Below are positions 7,140 through 15,624 of a stretch of DNA of 16,872 nucleotides, piece after piece (position 1 is the stretch's first letter; the number at the start of each line of letters is the position of its first letter). Below the pieces are notes generated by a model. That model worked only from the letters and a program-made list of their open reading frames with translations, was not told the origin of the DNA and made no database searches. Source of the stretch: an uncultured Mucispirillum sp. (lineage in GTDB: Bacteria > Chrysiogenota > Deferribacteres > Deferribacterales > Mucispirillaceae); assembly GCA_945947845.1 (NCBI GenBank), contig CAMEZN010000003.1:1-16872 (forward strand), in the 5' to 3' direction. Position numbers and translations under genes: made by a program.

Positions 7140-8158
7140 AACTGATTAACCTCTCTTAAATGTTTAGCAGCATCTTCTGGGCTTACAGGATTTATAGATA
7201 TATTTGCTGCCCAGCTGCTTGTTGTTAATTTTGCAACTACCGGGCGAATATCTAAATGCCAGTGAAAAGCATCTTTTATATACTGCATACAGCCATTATA
7301 ATCAGGCCTGTTATTTTTATATGGAGCAAGTCTTAGAGCAAGTGTTAAAGCAGGGTTATCTAAAACTTGTGCAAGCCTTCTAAATATTTCATGAGTAATA
7401 TCTGCAAGCTGCCTTATAGAGCCTTCTGAAATATCTGTATAACAGTGTGCATGCTGTTTTGGGTATATTGATATTTCAAAAGGATATTCAGAAGCATAAG
7501 GAGCAAATGCAATAAATTCATAGTTTTCAAAAATAATTCGTTCCTTATACTGCTTTTCCTGCATTATTATATCACAGTATATACAGCGTTCTTTTTCTTT
7601 AAAGTAACTTACTGCTTTATTCATATATTCTTCAACAATGCTTGGCACAACAGGCATTGCAAGTATTTGTGCATGGGGGTGATGTATATTTTCACCAGCT
7701 TCTGCACCAATATTTTTAAATGCAGCACAGTATCTAAATCTTATATCTTTTTCTAAATCTGCAATTCTGACTTTAAAGGCTGTAAACAAGTTACTAAGTT
7801 CATCTTCACTATAACCTGATATATCAATACCATGTCTGAAAGAATCTATAATAACTTCATGAGCACCAATTGATGCAATATTATCATATATTCCATAAGC
7901 ATGCCTGTTTAATGAACCTTCAATGCCCATTGCTGGATATTTATTAGGTGTTACAATTAAGGCAGGGGCAGAGCTTTCTGGCAGATTGATAGTATAAATG
8001 CTTCTTAATTTTTTATTTATACCGCCATCTTTATCACAAAAAGGGCATGGCATAGATGTAACTGCTTCTTTTGATACATAAGCATTTCTATGAGTTCCTC
8101 TTTCCGGAGAAATAAGTGCCCATTTTTTTGTAACTGGATTATATCTTAATTCGCCCAT
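7136..8158 (-). CDS. galT: GalT-family hexose-1-phosphate nucleotidylyltransferase
   Basis: The family exchanges a nucleotide monophosphate between a nucleotide sugar and a hexose-1-phosphate through a uridylyl- or adenylyl-histidine intermediate (HIT superfamily). This 340-residue protein carries a CxxC at 38-41 (CPFC), H100 in GAHEVI, and the active site HHPHAQ at 159-164. H162 is the likely nucleophile, with Q164 following. A second CxxC (CIYC, 192-195) opens the C-terminal half-domain, as in related ADP-glucose-phosphate adenylyltransferases. True galactose metabolism is not supported by neighbours: no galK or galE is visible, and the gene is coupled to glgA by a 4-base ATGA overlap. A role in making or recycling UDP- or ADP-glucose for the synthase is a reasonable inference. 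The start at 8158 lies 5 bases after the upstream stop and has a weak AGGG site. Substrate is unproven. Confidence 0.85.
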   Translation of the reverse strand: MGELRYNPVTKKWALISPERGTHRNAYVSKEAVTSMPCPFCDKDGGINKKLRSIYTINLPESSAPALIVTPNKYPAMGIEGSLNRHAYGIYDNIASIGAHEVIIDSFRHGIDISGYSEDELSNLFTAFKVRIADLEKDIRFRYCAAFKNIGAEAGENIHHPHAQILAMPVVPSIVEEYMNKAVSYFKEKERCIYCDIIMQEKQYKERIIFENYEFIAFAPYASEYPFEISIYPKQHAHCYTDISEGSIRQLADITHEIFRRLAQVLDNPALTLALRLAPYKNNRPDYNGCMQYIKDAFHWHLDIRPVVAKLTTSSWAANISINPVSPEDAAKHLREVNQL

Positions 8159-8163
8159 TATGT

Positions 8164-10209
8164 TTACCCTATACTAAGTGTGCCTTTTATATTTACTTCT
8201 TTGCTAAATGGTATACCAAAAGCTACTGTTACTCCCTGAACTGTTAAATCAATACCCATTTCTGACTGAGAAACAGTATATAATGTAAAGTAGATAAATT
8301 CTATCTCTTTTTCTACATTAATTGCAATCTTTTTATTAAGATATTTGTCATAAATTTCAAATTTTTTTCCTTTAAATGAGCCATGTTCCTTAAATTCTTC
8401 ATCATTAATAGTAATTTGAGAAACATCAGCAAAATGAAAATTAAATTCACAGCTGTAATCACATTCTACTTTTTTAGATGTTTTTGCTTTAATATTAAAG
8501 TCTATTGCATTATTATTTAAAGTATATGTTTTTTCCATTGATGTATTAATCTTTTCATTATCAATGTAAATACCGCCATTTCTTTTAAATACAATATTAT
8601 TATTGTTTACTTCCACACTATCAGCAGGCTGGTTTGTAAAATCACTAAATTCTCTGAAAGAACATTTTTCAAAAGTTTCAAGCTGGAATTTATCTATAAA
8701 ATGGTCTACAAAGCAGTTTTTATTATACCAGTCATAAATAATTCTATCTGCTTCTTCTGGGGTGATAGAATATTCCATATCATGAATAGATGCTGTTTCT
8801 TCCTGTTTAGTTTCCTGTTTTGGTTTTATATTTTTTAAAAGTTTAGCATGGTATGCTTCTTTTTTTCTTGATATTACATTAAGCAGATTAAAGTTTTTAT
8901 CTTTTAATTCTACTGCTGTAAGCTGACCAAAATCTCTTGTTTCAAACAGGCAGTTAAATTCAGTACCCCTTGTATAAACTTCTTCATAACCATTTCTGTC
9001 AATATCTGCTGGCTGTTCTATTAAAGGCAGCTTCATTTTTTCCAGCTTTTCAAACATTGATTCTGCCTGAATAAGCGGTGCCCAAGCATTATTTCTTAAA
9101 TTAGGCAGATATAGACCGCCAAAAACACCGTGCCATAAAGAGTCATTACACTGGCTTCTATAAAGCAGGTCTTTAAATTCTTGGTTATCTTTATATTTTC
9201 TGCCCCTGACAGATAAATCAACAGTTCTTTTGTGAAGTCTGTTACTTTCTGGGTATTTTACAAGAAAATTTTTCCAGACACTGCCTTTTAAAAACTGCTC
9301 TATATCTTGATGATATGGTGATGATTTTAAGTATGTTTTTATTTCTTCAAACTTTTCTGCCTTATCTGCAAAAAGAGACCATTCGCCCATTTCTTCATAG
9401 CTTGTAATAGGCAGATATACATGACCTGACGGTCTGACTTTCTGCACAGCTTCTTCATAGTGCATAAACTCTATTTCTTTTTCATTAGAGATTGCTTTAA
9501 TAAAGTTTTTCAGCCAGCCTTTTGTATAAACCCAGTCATAAGTATTTGGCCATACTCCAAATTTTTCACCATCATCAAAACAAGAAATAAGTTTGACATT
9601 TCTATTTTTAGCTTCAAGAATATGATTAATAACATCTTCCTGTGGCTTAAAAGGTGTTAAATATCTAAGCCCCATATCAATAGGGAAAATATTTACAAGG
9701 CAGCCGTCCTGCTCTGTTGTAAAGTAACCTGTTAAAGATTCTTTTGGAAAGCCTGCTGCAATTAAGTGATAGTCATCAACAATAATACTTTTTATGCCAA
9801 TTTCAGCCATATCTGGAATGACAGCAGGGTCCCAGACTCTTTCTGTAAGCCATAAACCTGCTGGTTTTTGTCCGAAATAGTTATTGATATAGTCAATCAG
9901 CATTTTAACCTGCCCAATTCTATCATCACTTGGAATTGCAGAAAGAATAGGCTCGTAGAAACCACCTGCAAAAAATTCAACTCTGCCTTCATCGTTAATT
10001 TTTTTAAGGTTGTTGAAAACATCTTCTCTGTGGGTTCTAATATATTCCAAAAGCCAGCCACTGTAATGGGCTGAAAATTTAAATTTTTTGTTTTTTAAAG
10101 CTACCTCTATAAATGGTGCATAGCTTTCATTTATTGCCCAGTCTACAACATTATAAAAATTTTCAGCAGGCTGGTGGCAGTGTATGCCAAATAAAAATGG
10201 TATTTTCAT
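8164..10209 (-). CDS. GH57 4-alpha-glucanotransferase / alpha-amylase-like enzyme
   Basis: This would cleave and transfer alpha-1,4-glucan segments, disproportionating maltodextrins or glycogen. The 681 residues resemble the Thermococcus litoralis 4-alpha-glucanotransferase type: an N-terminal (beta/alpha)7 barrel beginning FGIHCHQP (8-14), then DUF1925-like and C-terminal beta-sandwich (DUF1926-like) domains. The nucleophile motif GLWLTERVWDP places Glu at E123, the same number as in T. litoralis. The acid/base motif FDDGEKFG (211-218) has D213 at the position of the known Asp214. HYEEAV and the GEWSL region further mark this subgroup. No signal peptide is seen, so it acts inside the cell. 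It is second in the operon: 33 bases after the preceding GH57 gene, 5 bases before galT, with AGAGG 6 bases before its ATG. Amylase and transferase activities cannot be told apart by motif alone. Confidence 0.87.
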   Translation of the reverse strand: MKIPFLFGIHCHQPAENFYNVVDWAINESYAPFIEVALKNKKFKFSAHYSGWLLEYIRTHREDVFNNLKKINDEGRVEFFAGGFYEPILSAIPSDDRIGQVKMLIDYINNYFGQKPAGLWLTERVWDPAVIPDMAEIGIKSIIVDDYHLIAAGFPKESLTGYFTTEQDGCLVNIFPIDMGLRYLTPFKPQEDVINHILEAKNRNVKLISCFDDGEKFGVWPNTYDWVYTKGWLKNFIKAISNEKEIEFMHYEEAVQKVRPSGHVYLPITSYEEMGEWSLFADKAEKFEEIKTYLKSSPYHQDIEQFLKGSVWKNFLVKYPESNRLHKRTVDLSVRGRKYKDNQEFKDLLYRSQCNDSLWHGVFGGLYLPNLRNNAWAPLIQAESMFEKLEKMKLPLIEQPADIDRNGYEEVYTRGTEFNCLFETRDFGQLTAVELKDKNFNLLNVISRKKEAYHAKLLKNIKPKQETKQEETASIHDMEYSITPEEADRIIYDWYNKNCFVDHFIDKFQLETFEKCSFREFSDFTNQPADSVEVNNNNIVFKRNGGIYIDNEKINTSMEKTYTLNNNAIDFNIKAKTSKKVECDYSCEFNFHFADVSQITINDEEFKEHGSFKGKKFEIYDKYLNKKIAINVEKEIEFIYFTLYTVSQSEMGIDLTVQGVTVAFGIPFSKEVNIKGTLSIG

Positions 10210-10242
10210 ATTAACCTCTATAATATTATGATTATTTTATTT

Positions 10243-12330
10243 TTATACTATCCATTCTTCTTTAAAATCATCTGCAATATATATTTCCACAGCATTATAA
10301 AGTGGTGCTTTTTCAATTACTAAACCATTTTTTACAAGTTTAAACTCTAAAAATATTTTTTCAGCACCTTTAAAAAATTTAAGTGGGATAGATGCTTCTA
10401 AAATATGGTCAATGGCATATATAATCTCATCAGATTTAATTTTCTTACAGTTTAAGTCTATTTCAAAAGTTTTTTTATTATCATCAAATGATATGTCAAT
10501 CTGGCATATAGTATCTTCCAGTGATGAAAAATCACTTTTTAATGCAATATATAAATTTTTATCATCAAACCCGTAAAGCATGTGCTGCAAAGTATCGCCG
10601 CCTGCATGCATAGAACCAGCATCTGATTTTAAATCAAACTCGCCAGCCCCAAGCCATTCAAAAAAGTTTGTAATTTTACCCTCTATTTTTGGGTAAACAT
10701 AAGATGATGGTTTTGTTATGATACTAGAATTTTTTGTAGCTTTTATAGGGGTAAAAAGTTCTGATGGAACATTTAATTTTAAAAGCCTGTATATATTTAC
10801 AAGGTGAGTTCTAAAAAGCTTATCAAATACATCTGCCTGTATGGAAAAATGGTCATCACCATACCACCAGAACCAGTCGCTTCCTTCTGCTGCATGGTAT
10901 TCTTTATAAATCTGAGCAATAGAAGATTCATCTGCATTGGAAATATGCCGCTCAATAGACCGTTTTGTTTTACTAAGCAGCTCCCATGCTTTGTTTTTTT
11001 CCGGATGTCCTATCCAGATACGGAAGTTGCCCATAATCCATGAACCTGCTTTAATATTATGCAGAGATTCTTCTGGTATATCATAATTACTAATAACTTC
11101 TGAAAATGTTTGAGTTTGCAGCCAGTCTGTATGAGTAAGCCTGTCATAAAGTTTTGTAAAAAAATTATAAGCATTTCTATTATAATATTCCCAAGCATTT
11201 TCACCATCTAATATAACAGATACATGTGGTGAAAAATCAACAGAATCATATATATTTCTTAAATGGTGCATAAAATCATTAACAGCATCATCTTCATTCC
11301 ATGAAGAATATGTAAAGCCTATTAAGTCAGAAAGCATTTTATCTCTGAAAAATATATTTATTTTATTACCATTATGTATTTGAAAATGTTTTTGATAAAG
11401 CCTGTATCTGTTTGCACCATCTTTCATATTAACTTGAAGGCTGTTGCCAAGCACTTCTTCATCAGTAGCTATCCAGCTGATACCATGTTCTGAAAACATT
11501 TCAGCAGCCTTTTGGCTTACACTGCCTTCTGCCGGCCACATACCTTTTGGTCTGAAACCAAAATTACGCTCAAATTCATTAAGCCCTTCTCTTACATGCC
11601 ATGATGCGTCATCTGCTAAATTACCCTCAAATACTGGCATATTCATATCAGGGCATACTTCTTTTGCAGAATTAATGTCTATAAGTAAAGGCAGAATAGG
11701 GTGATAAAATGGAGTGCATGATATTTCTGCCTGATTATTTGCCTGTAATCTTTTATGTATTTCTACTATTTTTGAGACCCAGTCTGCTGCATGTTTTAAA
11801 AACTCAATTTTATCATCTTCTGTAAATGATGAACCTTTGCTGAAAAGATATTGTATATGACCATCTTCCTGCCTAATATATTCGCCGCACCAAGAAAGCA
11901 GGTATACTACTTCTAAATCCAATATTTCAGTATCTGAAAACTCTGCTGCATTACCATTGCAGGCAACAACTTTTTGATGAAGCTCATAAAATCTTTTAAT
12001 AGGCTTTATCATAGTATGATGGTTTGCCATGCAGCACTGATTTAAAACAAGCTGTCGTTCTTCCTGAGTAAGTGATGATACTGGTTTTCGCATAAGTATA
12101 AGGAAATTATCTGCAACATTAAAATCAGTATATTCATTCAACTGAATAAGCAGTGAAGGAACATAATTAAATACTGCTTTAACTCCACTTTTTTCTACAT
12201 GAGCAGCCATTTCATAATAATCTTTTAAAGCATGCAGATATACCCATGGCATATAAAATCTTCCGTCGCTGTCATTTTTATAATAAGGCTGATGTTGATG
12301 CCATAGTAAACTTAAATATAACTTTTTCAT
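10243..12330 (-). CDS. GH57 alpha-amylase/amylopullulanase-like enzyme
   Basis: This is a third, distinct GH57 glycosidase (695 residues), probably hydrolysing alpha-1,4 and perhaps alpha-1,6 bonds of glycogen or maltodextrins. Motifs are WHQHQPYY (10-17), the nucleophile region GMWPAEGSVS with E268, and the acid/base region ILDGENAWEYY with D375. These fit the COG1449 amylase/amylopullulanase-like branch rather than the branching or transferase branches. From about residue 555 a beta-sandwich begins (KITNFFEWLGAGEF, MHAGG, MLYGFDDKNLYIALK), resembling the C-terminal carbohydrate-binding-like domain of these enzymes. There is no signal peptide, so the enzyme is intracellular and would act on stored glucan. 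It is the first gene of the operon. Upstream (12331-12470) lies the terminator of the preceding gene, and a purine-rich AAGGA lies 9 bases before the ATG. Exact specificity is not predictable. Confidence 0.85.
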   Translation of the reverse strand: MKKLYLSLLWHQHQPYYKNDSDGRFYMPWVYLHALKDYYEMAAHVEKSGVKAVFNYVPSLLIQLNEYTDFNVADNFLILMRKPVSSLTQEERQLVLNQCCMANHHTMIKPIKRFYELHQKVVACNGNAAEFSDTEILDLEVVYLLSWCGEYIRQEDGHIQYLFSKGSSFTEDDKIEFLKHAADWVSKIVEIHKRLQANNQAEISCTPFYHPILPLLIDINSAKEVCPDMNMPVFEGNLADDASWHVREGLNEFERNFGFRPKGMWPAEGSVSQKAAEMFSEHGISWIATDEEVLGNSLQVNMKDGANRYRLYQKHFQIHNGNKINIFFRDKMLSDLIGFTYSSWNEDDAVNDFMHHLRNIYDSVDFSPHVSVILDGENAWEYYNRNAYNFFTKLYDRLTHTDWLQTQTFSEVISNYDIPEESLHNIKAGSWIMGNFRIWIGHPEKNKAWELLSKTKRSIERHISNADESSIAQIYKEYHAAEGSDWFWWYGDDHFSIQADVFDKLFRTHLVNIYRLLKLNVPSELFTPIKATKNSSIITKPSSYVYPKIEGKITNFFEWLGAGEFDLKSDAGSMHAGGDTLQHMLYGFDDKNLYIALKSDFSSLEDTICQIDISFDDNKKTFEIDLNCKKIKSDEIIYAIDHILEASIPLKFFKGAEKIFLEFKLVKNGLVIEKAPLYNAVEIYIADDFKEEWIV

Positions 12331-12470
12331 TATCCTTTTTCCTTATGTCTTTGTAATAAAACTAATTAAGCCGGATACTACTTCACCGGCATTCTACTAT
12401 TTATTACTGCTATACTATTATGATATAAAACAGATATTTCCTGCCCGTATTTCAGGGCAGGAAAGGTTAA
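12331..12470 (-). promoter_or_regulatory. Leader region of the alpha-glucan operon
   Basis: This 140-base gap must contain the operon promoter if the operon is not fed by read-through. After the terminator at 12437-12464 the minus strand is AT-rich with several CATAAT/TAATAA-like boxes, but none has a good -35 partner. A small hairpin, GCCGG (12370-12374) with CCGGC (12386-12390) and an 11-base loop, sits in the presumed leader. It is the only G+C-rich patch there. No riboswitch class was recognised. Confidence 0.35.
12437..12464 (-). terminator. Terminator of the nucleotidyltransferase/mutase fusion gene
   Basis: Arms TTTCCTGCCC (12437-12446) and GGGCAGGAAA (12455-12464) form a 10-base perfect stem with an 8-base loop, starting 6 bases past the stop at 12471. 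On the minus strand it is followed by TATCTGTTTTATAT, a moderate U tract. Confidence 0.75.
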
Positions 12471-14972
12471 TTATTTTGTATCGTGTTCTTTAATCCATTT
12501 GTTTATTTTTTCAACAAATTCTTTGTGGATTGCTTCGCCTGATTTTTCAGTTTTTCCTTCAATGTATAAGTGAACATTTGGAGAATACTGGTCTGGCACC
12601 ATATGAGCCCAGCCGCCATCAAGCAGTATTTTAATACCATCTAAGAAAGAAGCATCTTTTTCTCTGGCTTCTTCACTCATTTTTCTCATTAAAAACCCTT
12701 TTACTTCAACAGGGCAGTTAATTACTGAATGATAGAATTTATATTCTGGTATTTCTGCAACTATTTCTGAAAGCGGTTTTCCTATTTTATTCATCATTTC
12801 TACAATTTTTAATGAAGCATACATTGCATCAGGAGTAGTATTGTGCTCTGTAAAGCATATAAAACTTCTTAAATTGCCTGTAAAATAGTAATCCCTTAAA
12901 AATGCACCTTTAATGCCTGTAAATGAACCATGTATTACTTCTACATTTTTTAGTTTATTATCAAGCACACTAGGGGCAAATGCAGGCAGATATACTTTTA
13001 CTTTTTTATCAACAGACTTGTCTATTAATAAAAGCATTAACATAAGCAGTTTATGACCGTTAAGTTTTTCACCCATATCATCAATAACTGTAAGTCTTTC
13101 ACCAGATGGGAAAATAATAAAGCCAGCATCTGCATTTAATACTTTAACAATATTTGCAGCCTGAGTAATAGCTGTATCCTGCTGATGTTCAGAACGGGAA
13201 AGTTTAAGTTCATCATGGTTAGCATTTAATATAACAGAATCAATCCCTACTTTATTAAGTATTTTAGGAAGGATAGGGTCTGTTACACCATTAAGCAAAT
13301 CAAGAACTATTTTAGTGCTTTTAGCCATAAGACTTGTCTGGTCTATACTTCTTAAAATGCCTTCTATGTAAAATTCTTTAACCATTTGTTTTTCATTAAT
13401 ATCGCCTATCTCATTGTGAGTTACCCGTCTGAAATTTTCTCTGAAAAATGCTCTTTCAAGGTTTTTTTCCACACCAGAATCTATGCTGTCGCCTGCATCA
13501 TTAAAGAAAAGTATTTCTGTATGTGTTGGGTCGCTAGGAGACTGTCTGAAATGAACACCGCCAACTTCGCCAAAAGTAGAAAGTTTATACCGCATAGCAG
13601 GCAATGCTTCCATTTTTAAATCCACAGCATTAACACCAGTAGAAAGCAGCCCACCTAAAAATGCCCGTTTAAGCATTCTAGAAGCTTTATGATAATCTCT
13701 TGATGTAAGGATTTTAGCACCCTGTGGTAAAAGAGAGCCAAAAGCTGCTCCAAGTTTTGCTGCCATATCTGCTGAAAGTTCAATATTTGTTCTGGCACTA
13801 ACTTTGCCGCCTTCAAATATAGAGTTTTTCCATTTATCTCCCCATATAAGATTAGATGAGACAATAGAACCTTCTTCCACCTGTTTATCTGGCCATGCCA
13901 TAATATCTTTTTCAAAAACTACATTATTGCCGATAGATGTGCCTTCTGCAATAATTACACCGTGTTCACATTTTACTTTGCTGCCCACTAAAACATTATC
14001 GCAAAAAACTGCATTAGTAATTAAGCAGTTAGAGCCGATATTTACTTTATTCCATAAGATAGATTTAGAAATAGATGTATTTGTATCTACTGAGCAGTCA
14101 TTTCCCATACAGCAGTCAGAAACTTTTGCACCAGCACCAAATGAACAGTTATCACCAACAACAACCAATCCAGTGATTTCAACATTATCAGCCATTTTAA
14201 AGTTTTCGCCATGGTATAGCACACCTTCATTTAAAGTAACTTTTGTTCCTTCAAATGGAAGTTTAATCATACCAGAAGCAATTTCAAGCAGAGAAGTTCT
14301 GTATGAATCTGGGTTACCAACATCTCGCCAATAGCCTTTTGCATTATAACCGTATATATGTGTGCCGCTTGCCATTATGCTTGGGAATAAATCTTTTGAA
14401 AAGTCAAAGTTTTTGTTTTCTGGTATATAGTTTAGGATTTCAGGTTCAAATACATAAATACCAGTATTGATAGTATCACTGAAAACTTCACCCCAGCCCG
14501 GTTTTTCAAGAAATCTGACTATTTTGCCATCACTGTCAGTGATGACAACACCAAACTGTAAAGGGTCTGGAACAGAAGTTAAAGTGATTGTTGCCTTTGA
14601 GTGTTTTTCTTCGTGATACTTTATAATCTCTGGTATATTAAAATCAGTAATTAAGTCCCCGCTTACAACAATAAAGCGTTCATCAAGAAATTTTTCAGCT
14701 TTTTTAACTGCACCAGCTGTGCCGTAATCATCATCTGGTGTAAAATATTCTATATGTATACCAAGTTTAGAGCCATCGCCAAAATGTTCTTTTATAATTT
14801 CTGGCTTGAAGTAAAGGAGAATAGCTATATCTTTTATGCCGGCATCTCGCAGCGACATTATGATATACTCCATCATAGGTTTGTTGTAAACAGGAATCAT
14901 TGGTTTTGGAACACTTGATGTGAGGGGCTGTATCCTTGTTCCAAACCCACCAGCCATAACAACTGCTTTCAT
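12471..14972 (-). CDS. Mannose-1-phosphate guanylyltransferase-like / degenerate phosphohexomutase fusion
   Basis: The 833-residue protein joins three parts. Residues 1-230 are a sugar-1-phosphate nucleotidyltransferase: AGGFGTR (7-13), KPM (23-25), VSGDLITD with D106, and FLEKPGWGEV (154-163). This would form an NDP-sugar, by family usually GDP-mannose or a glucose nucleotide. About 245-370 are hexapeptide (left-handed beta-helix) repeats. About 380-833 have a phosphoglucomutase/phosphomannomutase fold, but its motifs are altered. The serine loop TASHNP is RQSPSDP (476-482), the DGDGDR metal loop is NADAGFIIFPSGER (613-626), the GExSGH loop is around CFTEHNTTP, and RxSGTEP is PDQYSPN (793-799). 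Similar degeneracy is known in the long ManC-like proteins of actinobacteria and cyanobacteria, so it is a family trait rather than decay. GGTGG lies 7 bases before the ATG. It has its own terminator and sits upstream of the glucan operon. Substrate is uncertain. Confidence 0.85.
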   Translation of the reverse strand: MKAVVMAGGFGTRIQPLTSSVPKPMIPVYNKPMMEYIIMSLRDAGIKDIAILLYFKPEIIKEHFGDGSKLGIHIEYFTPDDDYGTAGAVKKAEKFLDERFIVVSGDLITDFNIPEIIKYHEEKHSKATITLTSVPDPLQFGVVITDSDGKIVRFLEKPGWGEVFSDTINTGIYVFEPEILNYIPENKNFDFSKDLFPSIMASGTHIYGYNAKGYWRDVGNPDSYRTSLLEIASGMIKLPFEGTKVTLNEGVLYHGENFKMADNVEITGLVVVGDNCSFGAGAKVSDCCMGNDCSVDTNTSISKSILWNKVNIGSNCLITNAVFCDNVLVGSKVKCEHGVIIAEGTSIGNNVVFEKDIMAWPDKQVEEGSIVSSNLIWGDKWKNSIFEGGKVSARTNIELSADMAAKLGAAFGSLLPQGAKILTSRDYHKASRMLKRAFLGGLLSTGVNAVDLKMEALPAMRYKLSTFGEVGGVHFRQSPSDPTHTEILFFNDAGDSIDSGVEKNLERAFFRENFRRVTHNEIGDINEKQMVKEFYIEGILRSIDQTSLMAKSTKIVLDLLNGVTDPILPKILNKVGIDSVILNANHDELKLSRSEHQQDTAITQAANIVKVLNADAGFIIFPSGERLTVIDDMGEKLNGHKLLMLMLLLIDKSVDKKVKVYLPAFAPSVLDNKLKNVEVIHGSFTGIKGAFLRDYYFTGNLRSFICFTEHNTTPDAMYASLKIVEMMNKIGKPLSEIVAEIPEYKFYHSVINCPVEVKGFLMRKMSEEAREKDASFLDGIKILLDGGWAHMVPDQYSPNVHLYIEGKTEKSGEAIHKEFVEKINKWIKEHDTK

Positions 14973-15031
14973 AATTATACCACCTTTTATATTTCTTTAT
15001 TTTTTAATTATTTTTTAAAGAAATTAAATAA

Positions 15032-15081
15032 AGTCTTTAAGTTAAAAGTAATATTAAAGTGTTTACTGATGTTTAAAGACT
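15032..15081. repeat. 9-base inverted repeat upstream of the fusion gene
   Basis: AGTCTTTAA (15032-15040) and TTAAAGACT (15073-15081) are exact inverted copies 32 bases apart, in the 158-base gap before the nucleotidyltransferase gene. On the minus strand the second arm is followed by TTTATTTAATTTC. It could be a loose terminator for the response regulator gene or a pair of operator half-sites. No promoter in this gap was convincing. Confidence 0.35.
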
Positions 15082-15091
15082 ATATTATCTT

Positions 15092-15131
15092 ATCTTTTTT
15101 AACAGGAAACTAAAATATGTTTAAAAAAGAT
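15092..15131 (-). terminator. Possible AT-only hairpin after the response regulator gene
   Basis: ATCTTTTTTAA (15092-15102) and TTAAAAAAGAT (15121-15131) are exact 11-base inverted copies with an 18-base loop. The latter arm touches the regulator stop codon (15131-15133). The stem has one G-C pair per end and no T run beyond it, so it is a poor terminator by rule; it may be a weak 3' end structure. Confidence 0.35.
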
Positions 15132-15493
15132 TAGTTTTCCTTAGCAAGCACTTTTTTTACTTCTTCTTTTAAAGAGTCAGTATCCTGAGATTTTACCCAG
15201 TAACCATCTGCACTCCATGTAGAAAAATCATCTTGATAAGCAGAGTAAGCTGTGGCAAGGATAGTTTTCATACCCTTATATTCTTTTACTATTCGCTGCA
15301 AAATATCAATTCCACTTTCACCTTTTAGCTTAATATCAAGCAGACAAAGGTCTATTTTTTCTTTTTCTAATATTTTGAAACATTCTGCTGAATTAGATGC
15401 TTCAAAAGTGTTGTATCCTTCTTCTTTTAAAACTGATGAAAATAGAAAACGGATATCTTCCTCATCATCAACTAATAAAATATTATAAGCCAT
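15131..15493 (-). CDS. Single-domain response regulator (receiver only)
   Basis: This 120-residue CheY/Spo0F-like receiver domain would be phosphorylated by a histidine kinase not present here. The acidic pocket is D9-D10 (LLVDDEED), the phosphoacceptor is D53 (LCLLDIKLKGESG), and the switch residues are T81 (ILATAY) and K101 (YWVKS). There is no DNA-binding or enzymatic output domain, so it must act through protein contacts or phosphorelay. The Trp at 99 before the conserved Lys is slightly unusual. An excellent Shine-Dalgarno (AAAGGAGG) fixes the start at 15493. It is monocistronic by layout, with a leader of about 125 bases that contains inverted repeats. The chemoreceptor elsewhere in the window does not by itself make it a chemotaxis CheY. 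Confidence 0.9.
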   Translation of the reverse strand: MAYNILLVDDEEDIRFLFSSVLKEEGYNTFEASNSAECFKILEKEKIDLCLLDIKLKGESGIDILQRIVKEYKGMKTILATAYSAYQDDFSTWSADGYWVKSQDTDSLKEEVKKVLAKEN

Positions 15494-15541
15494 AAGGTCC
15501 TCCTTTTACATTATATATCAAACAGAATTATAAAGAATTAT

Positions 15542-15616
15542 ATTTTGTTGAAAAACAAAATAGATTTTGTATACAGTGAAATAATACAACAAAATATACT
15601 CCCTAAAAAGAGTATA
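15542..15616 (-). repeat. Inverted-repeat cluster in the response regulator leader
   Basis: Two stem-loops can be drawn: TATACTC (15595-15601) with GAGTATA (15610-15616), and ATTTTGTT (15542-15549) with AACAAAAT (15554-15561). A further imperfect pair links ATTTTGTAT (from about 15564) with ATACAACAAAAT (ending 15595). They lie between the candidate promoter at 15625-15653 and the gene. They could be mRNA structure or repeated ATTTTGT operator half-sites. Composition bias lowers the weight of this. Confidence 0.35.
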
Positions 15617-15624
15617 ACAGAAAA

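Noticed and set aside
12370..12390. GCCGG/CCGGC hairpin as a riboswitch or attenuator of the glucan operon
   Set aside because: A five-base stem with an 11-base loop and no conserved riboswitch core or leader peptide; kept only as a note on the leader.
13655..13915. Separate small gene of 86 codons on the minus strand inside the fusion gene
   Set aside because: Out-of-frame overlap with the continuous, well-conserved 833-residue reading frame; no independent start signal.
13804..14334. 176-codon open frame on the plus strand antisense to the nucleotidyltransferase fusion
   Set aside because: It lies wholly within a conserved gene on the other strand, and its translation is Ser/Thr/Pro-rich with no domain pattern or Shine-Dalgarno support. 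Other antisense frames were rejected for the same reason.
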